Below, piece after piece: positions 30,511 through 39,735 of a stretch of DNA of 47,026 nt. Location: positions 1-47,026 of the forward strand of contig CAYSEQ010000006.1 in NCBI GenBank assembly GCA_964430475.1. The letters run 5' to 3'. The first letter of the stretch is position 1, and each line of letters opens with the position of its first letter. Made by a program: the position numbers and the translations under genes. Under the pieces are notes generated by a model, which was given only the letters and a program-made list of their open reading frames with translations, did no database searches and was not told the DNA's origin. The DNA comes from CAYSEQ01 sp964430475 (GTDB lineage Bacteria > Patescibacteriota > Microgenomatia > UBA8517).

Positions 30511-31605
30511 ATGAAATTTAAGATTAATCTAGCCAAAGTAAAAGAAATCCTTCCTTCAAATCCCATCGATAAGTTTTTTGGAATTTTTTCCCATGATATC
30601 GGTATAGACTTAGGAACTGCCAATACCCTCGTTTGGGTTAAAGGAAAAGGTATAGTTATAAGAGAGCCTTCTTATGTTGCAAGGCACAAAAAAACCAAAG
30701 AGATTCTAGCGATAGGCGCAGCTGCTAAGAAAATGCTTGGTAGAACTCCGAACCTAATAGAGGCAATAAGACCTTTGAGGGATGGAGTGATCGCAGACTT
30801 TGATGCAACCAGTGCCATGCTTTCTCACTATGTAAGAAGAGTCCATGAGTCAAGTGGGGTCTTGCCCAGGGTGCCTAGACCAAGAGTGGTAATAGGCATT
30901 CCATCAGGAGTGACTGAAGTTGAAAGACGAGCGGTTGCGGATGCTGTTTTTTTAGCCGGCAGTCGCGAGGTCTATTTAATTGAAGAGCCAATAGCTGCAG
31001 CAATAGGCGCAGGTTTCTCGATTGACGGGCCTGAAGGAGTTTTTCTAATAGATATAGGTGGAGGTACTTCTGAGATGGCTGTTATTTCTTTAGGAGGGGT
31101 AGTTGTTGGTAGGTCAGTAAGAGTAGCTGGTGATGAGATGAACGAGGCAGTAATAAGCTATGTAAGACTTAAATATTCGCTTCTTTTGGGTGAATCTACC
31201 GCAGAGGAGGTAAAGATTACAATTGGGAGTTGTAAACAGATAGCTAAAGAAAAATTTTTTGTTGTAAGGGGAAGAGATTTGGAAACAGGTCTTCCAAAAT
31301 CCATCAAACTTTCTAGTGTGGAGATAAGAGAGGCACTTGCCCCGATTGTCCAAGAAATAGTCAAAAATGTTGTTGAAACTTTAGAAGAAACTCCACCAGA
31401 GCTTGTGTCAGATATTATGGAAAAAGGGGTTTGGCTTGCCGGAGGAGGAGCGTTACTGTCAGGTATAGATGAGGTAATATCCGAAGAGATAAAGATGCCA
31501 GTTTATATAGCAGATGACCCCTTAACTTGTGTGGTAAGAGGTTGTGGAAAGATTCTAGATGACATATCTCTTCTTAGAAAGATTAGGGCAACCACCAAGG
31601 TCTAA
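30511..31605 (+). CDS. mreB: rod-shape actin homologue MreB
   Basis: 364 residues; about 20 more at the N-terminus than E. coli. The phosphate-1 motif is GIDLGTANTLVWVKGKGI; others are VVIGIPSGVTEVERRAV, EEPIAAAIGAG, LIDIGGGTSEMAVISLGG and GVWLAGGGALLSGID. Forms membrane-bound filaments that guide wall synthesis. Nine bases before the PBP2 gene, so both are in one operon; mreC, mreD and rodA are not next to it. Confidence 0.95.
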   Translation: MKFKINLAKVKEILPSNPIDKFFGIFSHDIGIDLGTANTLVWVKGKGIVIREPSYVARHKKTKEILAIGAAAKKMLGRTPNLIEAIRPLRDGVIADFDATSAMLSHYVRRVHESSGVLPRVPRPRVVIGIPSGVTEVERRAVADAVFLAGSREVYLIEEPIAAAIGAGFSIDGPEGVFLIDIGGGTSEMAVISLGGVVVGRSVRVAGDEMNEAVISYVRLKYSLLLGESTAEEVKITIGSCKQIAKEKFFVVRGRDLETGLPKSIKLSSVEIREALAPIVQEIVKNVVETLEETPPELVSDIMEKGVWLAGGGALLSGIDEVISEEIKMPVYIADDPLTCVVRGCGKILDDISLLRKIRATTKV

Positions 31606-31614
31606 AATTTAACG

Positions 31615-33261
31615 ATGGAAAAGTTAATGCGAGAGTCTCAGGAAAGTTGGCTTGTCTGGTTTTTTCGTGGAATTCTAATGCTGGGTTTTCTGCTTCTTTT
31701 AGCAAGACTGATAGATTTGCAGGTCATAAAAGGTGCTTATTTTAGAGATTTGTCTGAAGGAAATAGGATAAGAAAGGTGCCCATCACCGCTCCTAGGGGA
31801 AGGATTTTAGCAAGGGGTGGAGAAGTCTTAGTTGGATCAAAAGAAATTAAAAAAAAGGTTATCTTTGAGGGAAATACGCCTTATAAGAAAGAGGTAACAG
31901 ACCAAGATTCCAATCAGGCAGACATTATTAGCGAATGGGAAAGAGAATACTTACTTGGAAGTAGTTTCGCTCATCTTAGCGGTTTCCTTGGCGAGGTTTC
32001 TCAAGAGGAGGTAGGCAAGGTAAAAGCGGAGTGTCCTGAAAAAGGTCCTAAGAGACTTGGTCAGTGGGTGGGAAGAGGAGGGCTTGAGGAAAAGTACGAG
32101 TGTCTTCTTTCCGGTATTGATGGTGAGGAGCTTATTGAAGTTGATGCGAGCGGGCGTATGATAAGAACTTTGGGAAGAAAAAACCCTCAACCAGGTTCAG
32201 ATTTAAAAACCACTATTGATTATGGTCTTCAAGAAAAAGTTGCAAGCTTAATGCAAGGGAAAAAGGGTGCGGTTGTGGTTAGCGATCCTCAGGGTGAAAT
32301 AATTGCTCTTTATTCTTCTCCGAGTTTTAATCCGAACCATTTTGTGGGGAACTTAGACAAGGATAAAATTTTGGAATACATAAATGATAAATCTTACCCT
32401 CTTTTAAATAGGGCGATTGGTGGCAGGTTTCATCCAGGTTCAACATTTAAACCCATTGTCGCTGTTGCTGGTTTGCAAGAAGGAAAAATTGGGAAAGATG
32501 AAAAATTAGAAGATAGAGGAGTTATAACCCTAAAAACCCCTTATGGAGTTTTTAGTTATTCAAATTGGTATTTTACTCAGTATGGAGGAGTGGAGGGCAG
32601 TATAGATATTGTAAAGGCTATTGCACGCTCTACTGACACCTTTTTTTACCAACTAGGTGAAAGGCTTGGGGCAGACTTGATAGCAGACTGGGCTAAGAGA
32701 TTTGGGTTAGGTGACAAAACTCAAATAGATTTACCAGGAGAAATATCCGGACTTATTCCATCTCCTTCCTGGAAATTAGAGGCTAAAGGTGAAAGATGGT
32801 TTTTAGGCAATACCTATCATTTTTCAATCGGACAAGGAGATATAGCTGTCACACCAATAGCCTTGAATTCCGCAATAGCAGCTATAGCTAACGCTGGCAA
32901 GCTTTGTACTCCTCATCTGACTTTGGAAAGCAAATCAAGCTGTAAGGATTTAGGTCTTGATTTAGATGTTATAGAAACGGTCAAGAAAGGAATGCTTGGA
33001 GCTTGTTCTCAGGGAGGCACAGGTTATACCTTTTTTGATTTCAAGGATAAATATTCGGTAGATGTGGCCTGTAAAACAGGGACAGCGGAAACCGAGAATG
33101 GGCAACCTCACGCTTGGTTTGTGGCTTTTGCACCTTTGGATAATCCTGAGATAATAGCGACAGTGTTAGTGGAAGAGGGAGGTGAAGGTTCAAGAGTCGC
33201 CGGCCCTATAGCAAGGGAGATTTTTAACTATTGGTTTGGTGAGAGGTCACCTAAATTTTAA
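31615..33261 (+). CDS. mrdA: penicillin-binding protein 2 (transpeptidase)
   Basis: 548 residues. One N-terminal membrane helix (about 14-35), a dimerisation domain, then the transpeptidase domain with SxxK at Ser276-Lys279 (GSTFKPIVA), SxD at 339-341 (STD, as in PBP2 rather than the SxN of FtsI) and KTG at 487-489 (CKTGTAE). No PASTA domain. Cross-links peptidoglycan during elongation. Its start lies 9 bp after mreB and dprA begins 5 bp after its stop, so mreB-mrdA-dprA is one unit. Confidence 0.92.
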   Translation: MEKLMRESQESWLVWFFRGILMLGFLLLLARLIDLQVIKGAYFRDLSEGNRIRKVPITAPRGRILARGGEVLVGSKEIKKKVIFEGNTPYKKEVTDQDSNQADIISEWEREYLLGSSFAHLSGFLGEVSQEEVGKVKAECPEKGPKRLGQWVGRGGLEEKYECLLSGIDGEELIEVDASGRMIRTLGRKNPQPGSDLKTTIDYGLQEKVASLMQGKKGAVVVSDPQGEIIALYSSPSFNPNHFVGNLDKDKILEYINDKSYPLLNRAIGGRFHPGSTFKPIVAVAGLQEGKIGKDEKLEDRGVITLKTPYGVFSYSNWYFTQYGGVEGSIDIVKAIARSTDTFFYQLGERLGADLIADWAKRFGLGDKTQIDLPGEISGLIPSPSWKLEAKGERWFLGNTYHFSIGQGDIAVTPIALNSAIAAIANAGKLCTPHLTLESKSSCKDLGLDLDVIETVKKGMLGACSQGGTGYTFFDFKDKYSVDVACKTGTAETENGQPHAWFVAFAPLDNPEIIATVLVEEGGEGSRVAGPIAREIFNYWFGERSPKF

Positions 33262-33266
33262 TTGAT

Positions 33267-34349
33267 ATGACGGAGAAAGAATCTTTAGTCGCCTTAACCT
33301 CTTTTTTAGATTTTGGACCGATTCGCTTACGGGCATTAATCAAGTTCTTCGGAAGTGCAAGGTTAGTTTGGAATGCGAAAGAAAAAGATCTTGTTAAACT
33401 GGGCCTAAGCCCAAAATTGATTCAAAAATTTTTGCTCTATAGAAAAAATTTTAATTTTTCAGATCTTCTTCGCCAACTTAAGAAGCACTCTATTTTTGTT
33501 ATTACGACTGAGGATAAAAACTATCCAGAAAACTTGAAAGGTATAGATGATTCGCCCTTAGTATTGTATGTTAGAGGAAACTTAAAAGCGGGTGATAGAA
33601 TTGCGGTTGCGATTGTAGGATCAAGGACGATGAGTTCTTATGGTCGTGAGGTTACTGAGATGATTTCCTCAAGATTGGCAGGTTTAGGGATAACAATCGT
33701 TTCAGGTTTGGCATTCGGAGTTGATGCAGTCGCCCACCAAAGTGCTTTGGATAATGGGGGAAGATGTATTGCTGTTCTGGCAGGCGGTTTAGATGAAATT
33801 ACACCGAAAGCTAACTCTTGGTTGGGTGAAAAGATTTTAGATTCAGGTGGTGCGTTAATTTCAGAATTTCCACCCAAGGTTAAACCTCAAAAACACTTTT
33901 TCCCTTTTAGAAACAGAATAATATCGGGGCTGTCGAAAGCAGTAGTTGTGGTAGAAGGCCGGATTAAAAGTGGCACAATTCATACTGCTAACCACGCAGC
34001 CCAACAAGGGCGAACAGTCTTTGCAGTTCCAGGCCAAGTCACTTCTCCATTAGCTCAAGCTCCTAACTTTTTAATTCAAAATGGAGCTAAGCTGGTTTCG
34101 AAGGTTGAGGATATACTGGAAGAATTAGACTGGGATTTTAAGGTAAATAGGGAGGAGTTCGAGAAAGTTTTACCGTCTGACCGGGAGGAATTGGAGATTC
34201 TTGATTTACTTGCCGATAACCCGCTTCATCTGGATGAGATAGCAAGAGTTTCTAAACTAGATTCCAATGTCGTTTTTTCTAAAATAACTATATTGGAGTT
34301 GAAAGGTTTGGTAAAAAATATCGGCAATGATATATATAAAAGGGTTTGA
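33267..34349 (+). CDS. dprA: DNA-processing protein DprA
   Basis: 360 residues. N-terminal helix-hairpin-helix-like region, then a Rossmann core with VGSRTMSSYGREV, IVSGLAFGVDAVAHQSAL, CIAVLAGGLDEITPK and the FPFRNRIISGLSKAVVVVEG segment, plus VFAVPGQ. A C-terminal winged-helix domain (LEILDLLADNPLHLDEIA) is kept. It loads RecA on incoming single-stranded DNA, implying natural competence. It precedes topA, a common order. Confidence 0.93.
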   Translation: MTEKESLVALTSFLDFGPIRLRALIKFFGSARLVWNAKEKDLVKLGLSPKLIQKFLLYRKNFNFSDLLRQLKKHSIFVITTEDKNYPENLKGIDDSPLVLYVRGNLKAGDRIAVAIVGSRTMSSYGREVTEMISSRLAGLGITIVSGLAFGVDAVAHQSALDNGGRCIAVLAGGLDEITPKANSWLGEKILDSGGALISEFPPKVKPQKHFFPFRNRIISGLSKAVVVVEGRIKSGTIHTANHAAQQGRTVFAVPGQVTSPLAQAPNFLIQNGAKLVSKVEDILEELDWDFKVNREEFEKVLPSDREELEILDLLADNPLHLDEIARVSKLDSNVVFSKITILELKGLVKNIGNDIYKRV

Positions 34350-34367
34350 TACCCTTAAAATTTCTAG

Positions 34368-34396
34368 TTGGCATAAAGAAAGTTAAGATTTAAAAT
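34368..34396 (+). promoter_or_regulatory. promoter of topA, leaderless type
   Basis: TTGGCA (34368-34373), 17-nt spacer, TAAAAT (34391-34396). The ATG at 34404 is 7 nt after the -10 box. Confidence 0.55.
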
Positions 34397-34403
34397 TTAG
34401 TCC

Positions 34404-36479
34404 ATGAACTTGATAATCGTCGAAAGCCCCACCAAGGCAAAAACCATTTCAAGATTTCTTGGAAAAGATTACAAAGTTGAGGCAACAATGGGGCATATCA
34501 AAGACCTACCCAAAAATAAGCTTGCGGTTGATGTGAAGAATAATTTTAAACCATTTTATGTAGTGGTAGAGAAAAAAAAGGAGTTAATAAAGAATTTAAA
34601 ACTCAAAAGCAAAGGCGCTGAGTTTATATATCTAGCAACTGATCCTGATCGCGAGGGAGAAGCAATAGCTGCACATGTAAAAGAGATTTTGACTCAAGGA
34701 AATGCCTCTAATCTTGATAAAAATAAAAGCGAGAAAGAAAGTTCTGGGTTAAATGTTGATGGTATTATAAAACGAATTGTCTTTCACGAGATTACTCAAG
34801 AAGCTATCAAAAAGGCTTTGGATAATCCCAGGGATATAAACCAAAACCTGGTCAATGCCCAAACGGCAAGAAGAGTACTTGATCGTTTAGTTGGATATAA
34901 ACTTTCACCTCTTTTGTGGAAGAAGATAAGGAGGGGTTTATCCGCTGGAAGAGTGCAATCGGTTGCTTTAAGACTTATTGTTGAGAAAGAAAGAGAGATT
35001 GAATCGTTTGTTCCGAAGGAGTATTGGGAGATATATTGCGAACTTATTAAAAGAAAAAAATCCACCGATAAAAGTTTTAAGGTAAAGCTTATAAAGGTTG
35101 GTGGAAAAAGGATAGATATAACGAATAAAGAAGAAGCCCAAAAGATAGTTGGTCAGCTTGAAAAGTCTTCTTACAGTGTTTATGAGGTTAGGGAGAGGCA
35201 AATAAATAAAAAACCTTATCCGCCTTTTACCACTTCAACGATGACTCAGGCAGCATCAAGAATTTTTGGCTGGTCAGCGAAAAAAACCATGTCTTTGGCT
35301 CAGAAACTTTATGAGGAGGGTTTAATCACTTATCATAGAACTGATTCAACCAATCTTTCGGAAGCCTCAATCAAAAGCGTGAGGAATTTTATCAGAGAAG
35401 AATTTGGTGAGAAATATTTACCCGCGTTTCCCAGGTACTACAAACGCAAATCAAAACTTGCCCAGGAAGCTCACGAGGCGATAAGACCAACAGATGTAAG
35501 ACTAACCGTATCTAAACTTCCAATGGTGAATGGATTACACCAGGCTCATAAGAAACTTTATGAATTAATTTGGAAAAGGTTTGTTGCCTGCCAAATGAGC
35601 GATTCGATAGTAGATGAAACGGTAATTGATGTAAACGCAAAATATGAAAGTAGTAGATTTACTAAAGAAGAAAACCTTGGGGATCAACCTAAATTTTTAA
35701 ATTATTTACTTCGTACTAGTGGTCAGGTATTAAAATTTGATGGTTGGAGAAAGGTTATTTCAATTACGAAAGAAGAAGAGGTTTTTATACCAAAAGTGAA
35801 AAAGGGTGAAGCTTTAGATTTATTAAAGGTTTTTCCAGAACAAAAGTTTACCCAGCCTCCAGCCCGCTACACTGAAGCATCATTAATAAAAACTCTTGAA
35901 AAATTAGGAATAGGTAGGCCTTCCACCTATGCACCCATCATCTCTACGATCCAAATAAGAAATTATGTAGAAAAAATTGAGGGTAAATTTAAACCTACAC
36001 CAGTGGGTTTTGCGGTCAGCGATTTTCTTGTAGAGAATTTTCCAGATATCATTGATTATTCTTTTACAGCAGAGATGGAAGATGAATTAGATGATATTGC
36101 AAAAGGCGAACTTGAGTGGACAAAGATGATGAAGGATTTTTATTTTCCTTTTGAAGAAAAGCTTGAAAAGGTAAGTGAGAATTCCAAAAGGGTTAAGATA
36201 GCAGTTGAGAGGCTGGGTGGAAAATGTCCTAATTGTAAGACTGGGGAATTGGTGATTAGAATAGGTAAATTCGGAAAATTTGTTTCATGCTCGCAATTTC
36301 CAAAATGTAATTACAAACAAAAGTATGTGGAAAAACTTGACCTTAAATGTCCTAAATGTGGTAATGGCGAAGTTTTGATAAAGACAACTAAAAAAGGTAA
36401 AAAATTTTACTCATGTAGTGACTACCCTAAATGCGATTGGGCAAGTTGGAGAAAACCCGAAAGTTTAATTAAAAATTAA
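34404..36479 (+). CDS. topA: DNA topoisomerase I
   Basis: 691 residues. TOPRIM domain with IVESPTKAKTISRFLG, TMGHIKDLP and ATDPDREGEAIA; central RRVLDRLVGYKLSPLLW and SAGRVQSVALRLIV; active-site Tyr310 in LITYHRTDSTNL; EAHEAIRPTD. The C-terminus has two four-cysteine zinc ribbons (CPNCKTGELVIR...CSQFPKC and CPKCGNGEVLIK...CSDYPKC), fewer than E. coli, which has three. Relaxes negative supercoils. Own leaderless promoter between dprA and topA. Confidence 0.96.
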   Translation: MNLIIVESPTKAKTISRFLGKDYKVEATMGHIKDLPKNKLAVDVKNNFKPFYVVVEKKKELIKNLKLKSKGAEFIYLATDPDREGEAIAAHVKEILTQGNASNLDKNKSEKESSGLNVDGIIKRIVFHEITQEAIKKALDNPRDINQNLVNAQTARRVLDRLVGYKLSPLLWKKIRRGLSAGRVQSVALRLIVEKEREIESFVPKEYWEIYCELIKRKKSTDKSFKVKLIKVGGKRIDITNKEEAQKIVGQLEKSSYSVYEVRERQINKKPYPPFTTSTMTQAASRIFGWSAKKTMSLAQKLYEEGLITYHRTDSTNLSEASIKSVRNFIREEFGEKYLPAFPRYYKRKSKLAQEAHEAIRPTDVRLTVSKLPMVNGLHQAHKKLYELIWKRFVACQMSDSIVDETVIDVNAKYESSRFTKEENLGDQPKFLNYLLRTSGQVLKFDGWRKVISITKEEEVFIPKVKKGEALDLLKVFPEQKFTQPPARYTEASLIKTLEKLGIGRPSTYAPIISTIQIRNYVEKIEGKFKPTPVGFAVSDFLVENFPDIIDYSFTAEMEDELDDIAKGELEWTKMMKDFYFPFEEKLEKVSENSKRVKIAVERLGGKCPNCKTGELVIRIGKFGKFVSCSQFPKCNYKQKYVEKLDLKCPKCGNGEVLIKTTKKGKKFYSCSDYPKCDWASWRKPESLIKN

Positions 36480-36503
36480 AAAGCCTTAAAGTTTTTGCGG
36501 AAT

Positions 36504-36875
36504 TTACTTTTTAAGTTCCCTCCTTTCTTTTGTTAATTTGCGTTTTAAAGCATTCTTTTTGGAGTATTTCTTGGGGTAACGCACCTTAAGTTTTCTTATG
36601 TTTTTATCCCAAACCTCTTCAAAAGAGATTTTTAGTTCATCGCAAAGTAGAGCAAGATACCAGAATGTGTCTCCAATTTCTTCGATGATATGAGAATTAT
36701 CCAATTTTTTACCATATATTTTTGCCTTTTTGACCTCATCCATAAGTTCTCCTGCCTCGGTAACGATGCCCATTATCGCATGCTCCATGCGGGGAGTAAC
36801 GCCGTTTGTTTTTTTAAAACTGTATTTGGAGTTTTCCGTTCTTAATGCCTTCTTTATATACTCTGTTGGATTCAT
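36504..36875 (-). CDS. MazG-like nucleotide pyrophosphohydrolase
   Basis: 123 residues, single domain. The four-helix pattern has TEAGELMDEVKKAK (first acidic pair) and EEIGDTFWYLALL (second), the EExxE...ExxD Mg-binding signature of MazG/dUTPase-like enzymes. The C-terminus is a Lys/Arg-rich tail. Likely hydrolyses abnormal NTPs or dNTPs; substrate not readable. Divergent from the F420-ligase-like gene with overlapping upstream regions. Confidence 0.82.
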   Translation of the reverse strand: MNPTEYIKKALRTENSKYSFKKTNGVTPRMEHAIMGIVTEAGELMDEVKKAKIYGKKLDNSHIIEEIGDTFWYLALLCDELKISFEEVWDKNIRKLKVRYPKKYSKKNALKRKLTKERRELKK

Positions 36876-36920
36876 AGTTGTATACTAACATAAATTTTGT
36901 TAGGAGTTAATCTTTTAAAA

Positions 36921-37679
36921 ATGAAGATTAAGATTGTCAAAACGCGAATATTTCTACCGCCGAGAGACGATTTGAAAAGTTTGATTAAAGAAAGCATTAA
37001 GACATTGAAAGAAAATTCTATTGTCTGTATTACCTCAAAGATTGTTTCAATAGGGGAGGGAAGATGCATTTTGCAGGAAAAAGGTATTAGCAAAGAAAGG
37101 TTGGCGATTAAAGAGGCGGATTATTATCTTCCTAAAAGTCTCTCTCCTTTCAATAAACTTCATACTATCAAAAATGGTATTCTTGTTGGATCTTCTGGTA
37201 TAGACGAAAGCAATTCTAACGGGTACTTTATTTTATGGCCAAAAAATCCTGATAAATCCGCATTCAATATTTGGAAATTTCTTAAAAAGGAGTTTGGAGT
37301 AGAAAATGTAGGCGTTATCATTTGCGACTCTTATGTAGTTGCCCTGAAAAGGGGGATAGTAGGAAGAGGAATTGCGTATTGCGGTTTTGAACCTCTGAGA
37401 GACTACAGGGGGAAGAAGGATTTGTTTAGCAGGAAGTTCAAATTTTCTCAATTAAATGTTGTTGATAGTGTTGCAGCGTTTGCTGTCTTTTTGATGGGTG
37501 AAGGAAGTGAACAAACACCAATTGTGATTTTTGAAAATTTACCTTATGTTGTATTTAGAAAACGAAAGATTAGGACTAAAAGGAAATATTCTTCATGGAA
37601 GGTCCCTATTGAAGAGGATCTTTTTAAGGTCTTTTTAACAAGTGTTAGTTGGAAAAGGGGGGAAGGTAAAAAACTTTAG
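36921..37679 (+). CDS. F420-0:glutamate-ligase-family (CofE-like) amidoligase
   Basis: 252 residues from ATG 36921; an earlier TTG at 36897 is possible but less likely. Family motifs: CITSKIVSIGEGRCI, GSSGIDESNSNGYFILWP, IICDSYVVALKRGIVGRGIAYCGFEPLRDYRGKKDLFSR and NVVDSVAAFAVFLMGEGSEQTP. CofE adds glutamate to coenzyme F420-0, but no F420 biosynthesis gene is visible here. The core GTP/metal residues look present, so it probably ligates an amino acid to another substrate. It lies near the folate genes, which suggests but does not prove a folate-like target. Confidence 0.8.
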   Translation: MKIKIVKTRIFLPPRDDLKSLIKESIKTLKENSIVCITSKIVSIGEGRCILQEKGISKERLAIKEADYYLPKSLSPFNKLHTIKNGILVGSSGIDESNSNGYFILWPKNPDKSAFNIWKFLKKEFGVENVGVIICDSYVVALKRGIVGRGIAYCGFEPLRDYRGKKDLFSRKFKFSQLNVVDSVAAFAVFLMGEGSEQTPIVIFENLPYVVFRKRKIRTKRKYSSWKVPIEEDLFKVFLTSVSWKRGEGKKL

Positions 37680-37751
37680 TTTTTCCGCAAAAGTTATTTT
37701 AGGAAGAATTCTTGTGCTATATAAGTTGTATTTAAATTGGCATTTATTTTT

Positions 37752-38789
37752 TTACAAAATATCTTGGAGCACTTTTTCAACCTTCTTATGAAGCTTTTCA
37801 ATTGTTTCATCGTTCGTAAATTTATAATCTGCCAACCTGATGCAGGCTTTTAGGTTTTGGGAATTTGGGTCTTTATTTTCAAATTCTTTCTTTTCTTGGT
37901 TTAAAAATTCGCGGAAACTTACTAAATCTTTTTCTGAACCCCTTTGTTTTATTCTTTGGAATCTTGCTTTTGCTTTCGCGTCGACTGCAAAAAGAATACC
38001 CCCTTTTTCTTTAATAAAGCCGGCTTCACCGACATTTCTTATACTTTCTATAACCGCGTTTTTATGAGATTTTATTGCTTTATTGAATAAAATTTTTACT
38101 ATATGTTGTGCTCCAAACTTTTGTCTAATTTTGTTGGCTATCTCCCTCATATTATCGCGGTTGACCTTCATTTTTTTCCTTTTTAAGACCTGCGTTAGAT
38201 AATCGGAAACCGAAAAATGGGTAAAGCCTTTTTCTTTAACGAGATATTCAACAACGGTTCCCTTTCCGGCACCATTTGTACCTGTAATGCCGATAATTAG
38301 AGGTTTATGTTTTCTTTCAAGATTAATAAATTCAAACGGTATTTCTTCCTTAAGATGCCTTTCCCTAAAGGTAATTTTCCAATCTTTGGAGTTTATTTTT
38401 GGGAAAAAAGCGTCCCCGTCGAATTTTTTAAGAACTTTGGTTAAGTAAATTTTATCTACTTTTGGCAAAAAATATTCATAAACTTTGGAACCACCGATTA
38501 TCATTAATTCCTTTTCTTTATTTTCTTTTGCAAATTCAACTGCCTTTTCGGGATTGTTAAAGGCAATTGCGCCTTTTGCTTTGTAGTTTTTGTTTGAAGT
38601 CAAAACTAGATTGATTCTTCCGGGTAGTGGTCTACCTATTGATTCAAAAGTTTTTCTGCCCATCAAAATGTGGTGTCCCAGTGTTATTTTTTTAAATCTT
38701 TCTAGGTCTTTTTTAATATGCCAGGGGATTTTCCCTTTTTTGCCTATACAATTGTTTTTGGAGACAGCTACAACTATTGATATCTTCAT
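37752..38789 (-). CDS. dihydrofolate reductase fused to a P-loop kinase domain
   Basis: 345 residues in one frame. Residues 1-160 are DHFR: IVVAVSKNNCIGKKGKIPWHIKKDLERFKK (Asp28 as proton donor), MGRKTFESIGRPLPGR and MIIGGSKVYEYFLPKVDKIYLT. Residues 161-345 are a nucleoside-monophosphate or dephospho-CoA kinase-like P-loop domain: GTNGAGKGT (170-178), VIESIRNVGEAGF, then RIKQRGSEKDLVSFREF and LADYKFTNDETIEKL, resembling the archaeal UPF0200 type. The start overlaps the thyA stop by four bases. DHFR regenerates tetrahydrofolate used by ThyA; the kinase's substrate, perhaps a deoxynucleotide, is inference. The fusion is unusual. Confidence 0.85.
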   Translation of the reverse strand: MKISIVVAVSKNNCIGKKGKIPWHIKKDLERFKKITLGHHILMGRKTFESIGRPLPGRINLVLTSNKNYKAKGAIAFNNPEKAVEFAKENKEKELMIIGGSKVYEYFLPKVDKIYLTKVLKKFDGDAFFPKINSKDWKITFRERHLKEEIPFEFINLERKHKPLIIGITGTNGAGKGTVVEYLVKEKGFTHFSVSDYLTQVLKRKKMKVNRDNMREIANKIRQKFGAQHIVKILFNKAIKSHKNAVIESIRNVGEAGFIKEKGGILFAVDAKAKARFQRIKQRGSEKDLVSFREFLNQEKKEFENKDPNSQNLKACIRLADYKFTNDETIEKLHKKVEKVLQDIL

Positions 38790-39706
38790 ACCGAAATTTC
38801 CGCCCTTATTGCCGGATGAAATTGATAATTTATTATTTCAAAGTCTTCAAATTTAAAATCAAAAATACTTTTGACTTTTCTTTTAATCTTTAAGCTTGGA
38901 AAAGGAAAAGGTTTTCTTTTAATTTGTTGCCTTGCTTGTTCTAGGTGGTTAAGATAAAGGTGGGTGTCGGCAAGGGCCATTATTAATTCACCAGGTTCGT
39001 AGCCAGTTACATGAGCTACCATATGGGTTAGAAGAGCGTAAGAGGCAATATTAAAAGGAAGGCCCAAAAAAGTATCAACTGACCTTTGGTACATCATGCA
39101 GTTTAGTTTATTGTTAGTTACCTGGAATTGATACATCACATGACAGGGCGGAAGTGCCATTTTATCAATTAAAGGTGCGTTCCAGGCGTTGACAATAAGT
39201 CTTCTTGAATAGGGATTTTTCTTAATCTCTTTTATTACCCAAGAAAGTTGATCTTTTCCATTAAAATTTCTCCACTGTACCCCATAAAATGGACCGCAAC
39301 TACCCCATTTTTCGGCGAATTTTTTGTCAGATTTAATTTTTTCTATAAACTCTTGCATTTTCTTTTTCCATAAGTCGCTATATTTTGGGTACTTTTTATC
39401 CAAGTTATTGGCTTCAAGATATCTTTGAAAAGGCCATTCGTTCCAGATATTAACGCCGTTTTTGATTAAGTAGCGTATGTTTGAATCTCCTTTGATAAAC
39501 CACAAAAGCTCATAAATTATTCCTTTTATAAACATCTTTTTGGTGGTCAAAAGCGGAAAACCTGAAGAAAGGTCAAATTTAAGCATTCTCCCAAAAACCT
39601 TTTTTGTTCCAGTCCCTGTCCTGTCTTTACTTACTATGCCATTTTTGAGAATGTCTTTTAATAGGTCCAAATATTGCTTTTCGCCTTGGTTTTTTATGAT
39701 TGACAT
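38786..39706 (-). CDS. thyA: thymidylate synthase
   Basis: 306 residues. Catalytic Cys188 in LPPCHVMYQFQV; also RTGTGTKKVFGRMLKFDL near the start, SRRLIVNAWNAPLI, DTFLGLPFNIASYALL and LADTHLYLNHLEQA. Makes dTMP from dUMP with methylene-tetrahydrofolate. Overlaps the DHFR-kinase start by four bases (ATGA). Its start codon overlaps the -35 box of the divergent tmk promoter. Confidence 0.96.
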   Translation of the reverse strand: MSIIKNQGEKQYLDLLKDILKNGIVSKDRTGTGTKKVFGRMLKFDLSSGFPLLTTKKMFIKGIIYELLWFIKGDSNIRYLIKNGVNIWNEWPFQRYLEANNLDKKYPKYSDLWKKKMQEFIEKIKSDKKFAEKWGSCGPFYGVQWRNFNGKDQLSWVIKEIKKNPYSRRLIVNAWNAPLIDKMALPPCHVMYQFQVTNNKLNCMMYQRSVDTFLGLPFNIASYALLTHMVAHVTGYEPGELIMALADTHLYLNHLEQARQQIKRKPFPFPSLKIKRKVKSIFDFKFEDFEIINYQFHPAIRAEISV

Positions 39707-39728
39707 TTTGCTTATCTTAAAATATAAA
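39700..39728 (+). promoter_or_regulatory. promoter of tmk, leaderless type, across the thyA start codon
   Basis: Perfect TTGACA (39700-39705), 17-nt spacer, TATAAA (39723-39728), tmk ATG 7 nt later at 39736. The -35 box includes bases of the thyA start codon (39704-39706, opposite strand). Confidence 0.6.
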
Positions 39729-39735
39729 ACCTTTA

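Noticed and set aside
36897..36920. TTG start for the F420-ligase-like gene
   Set aside because: It adds eight residues without family similarity; ATG 36921 begins directly before the first conserved strand.
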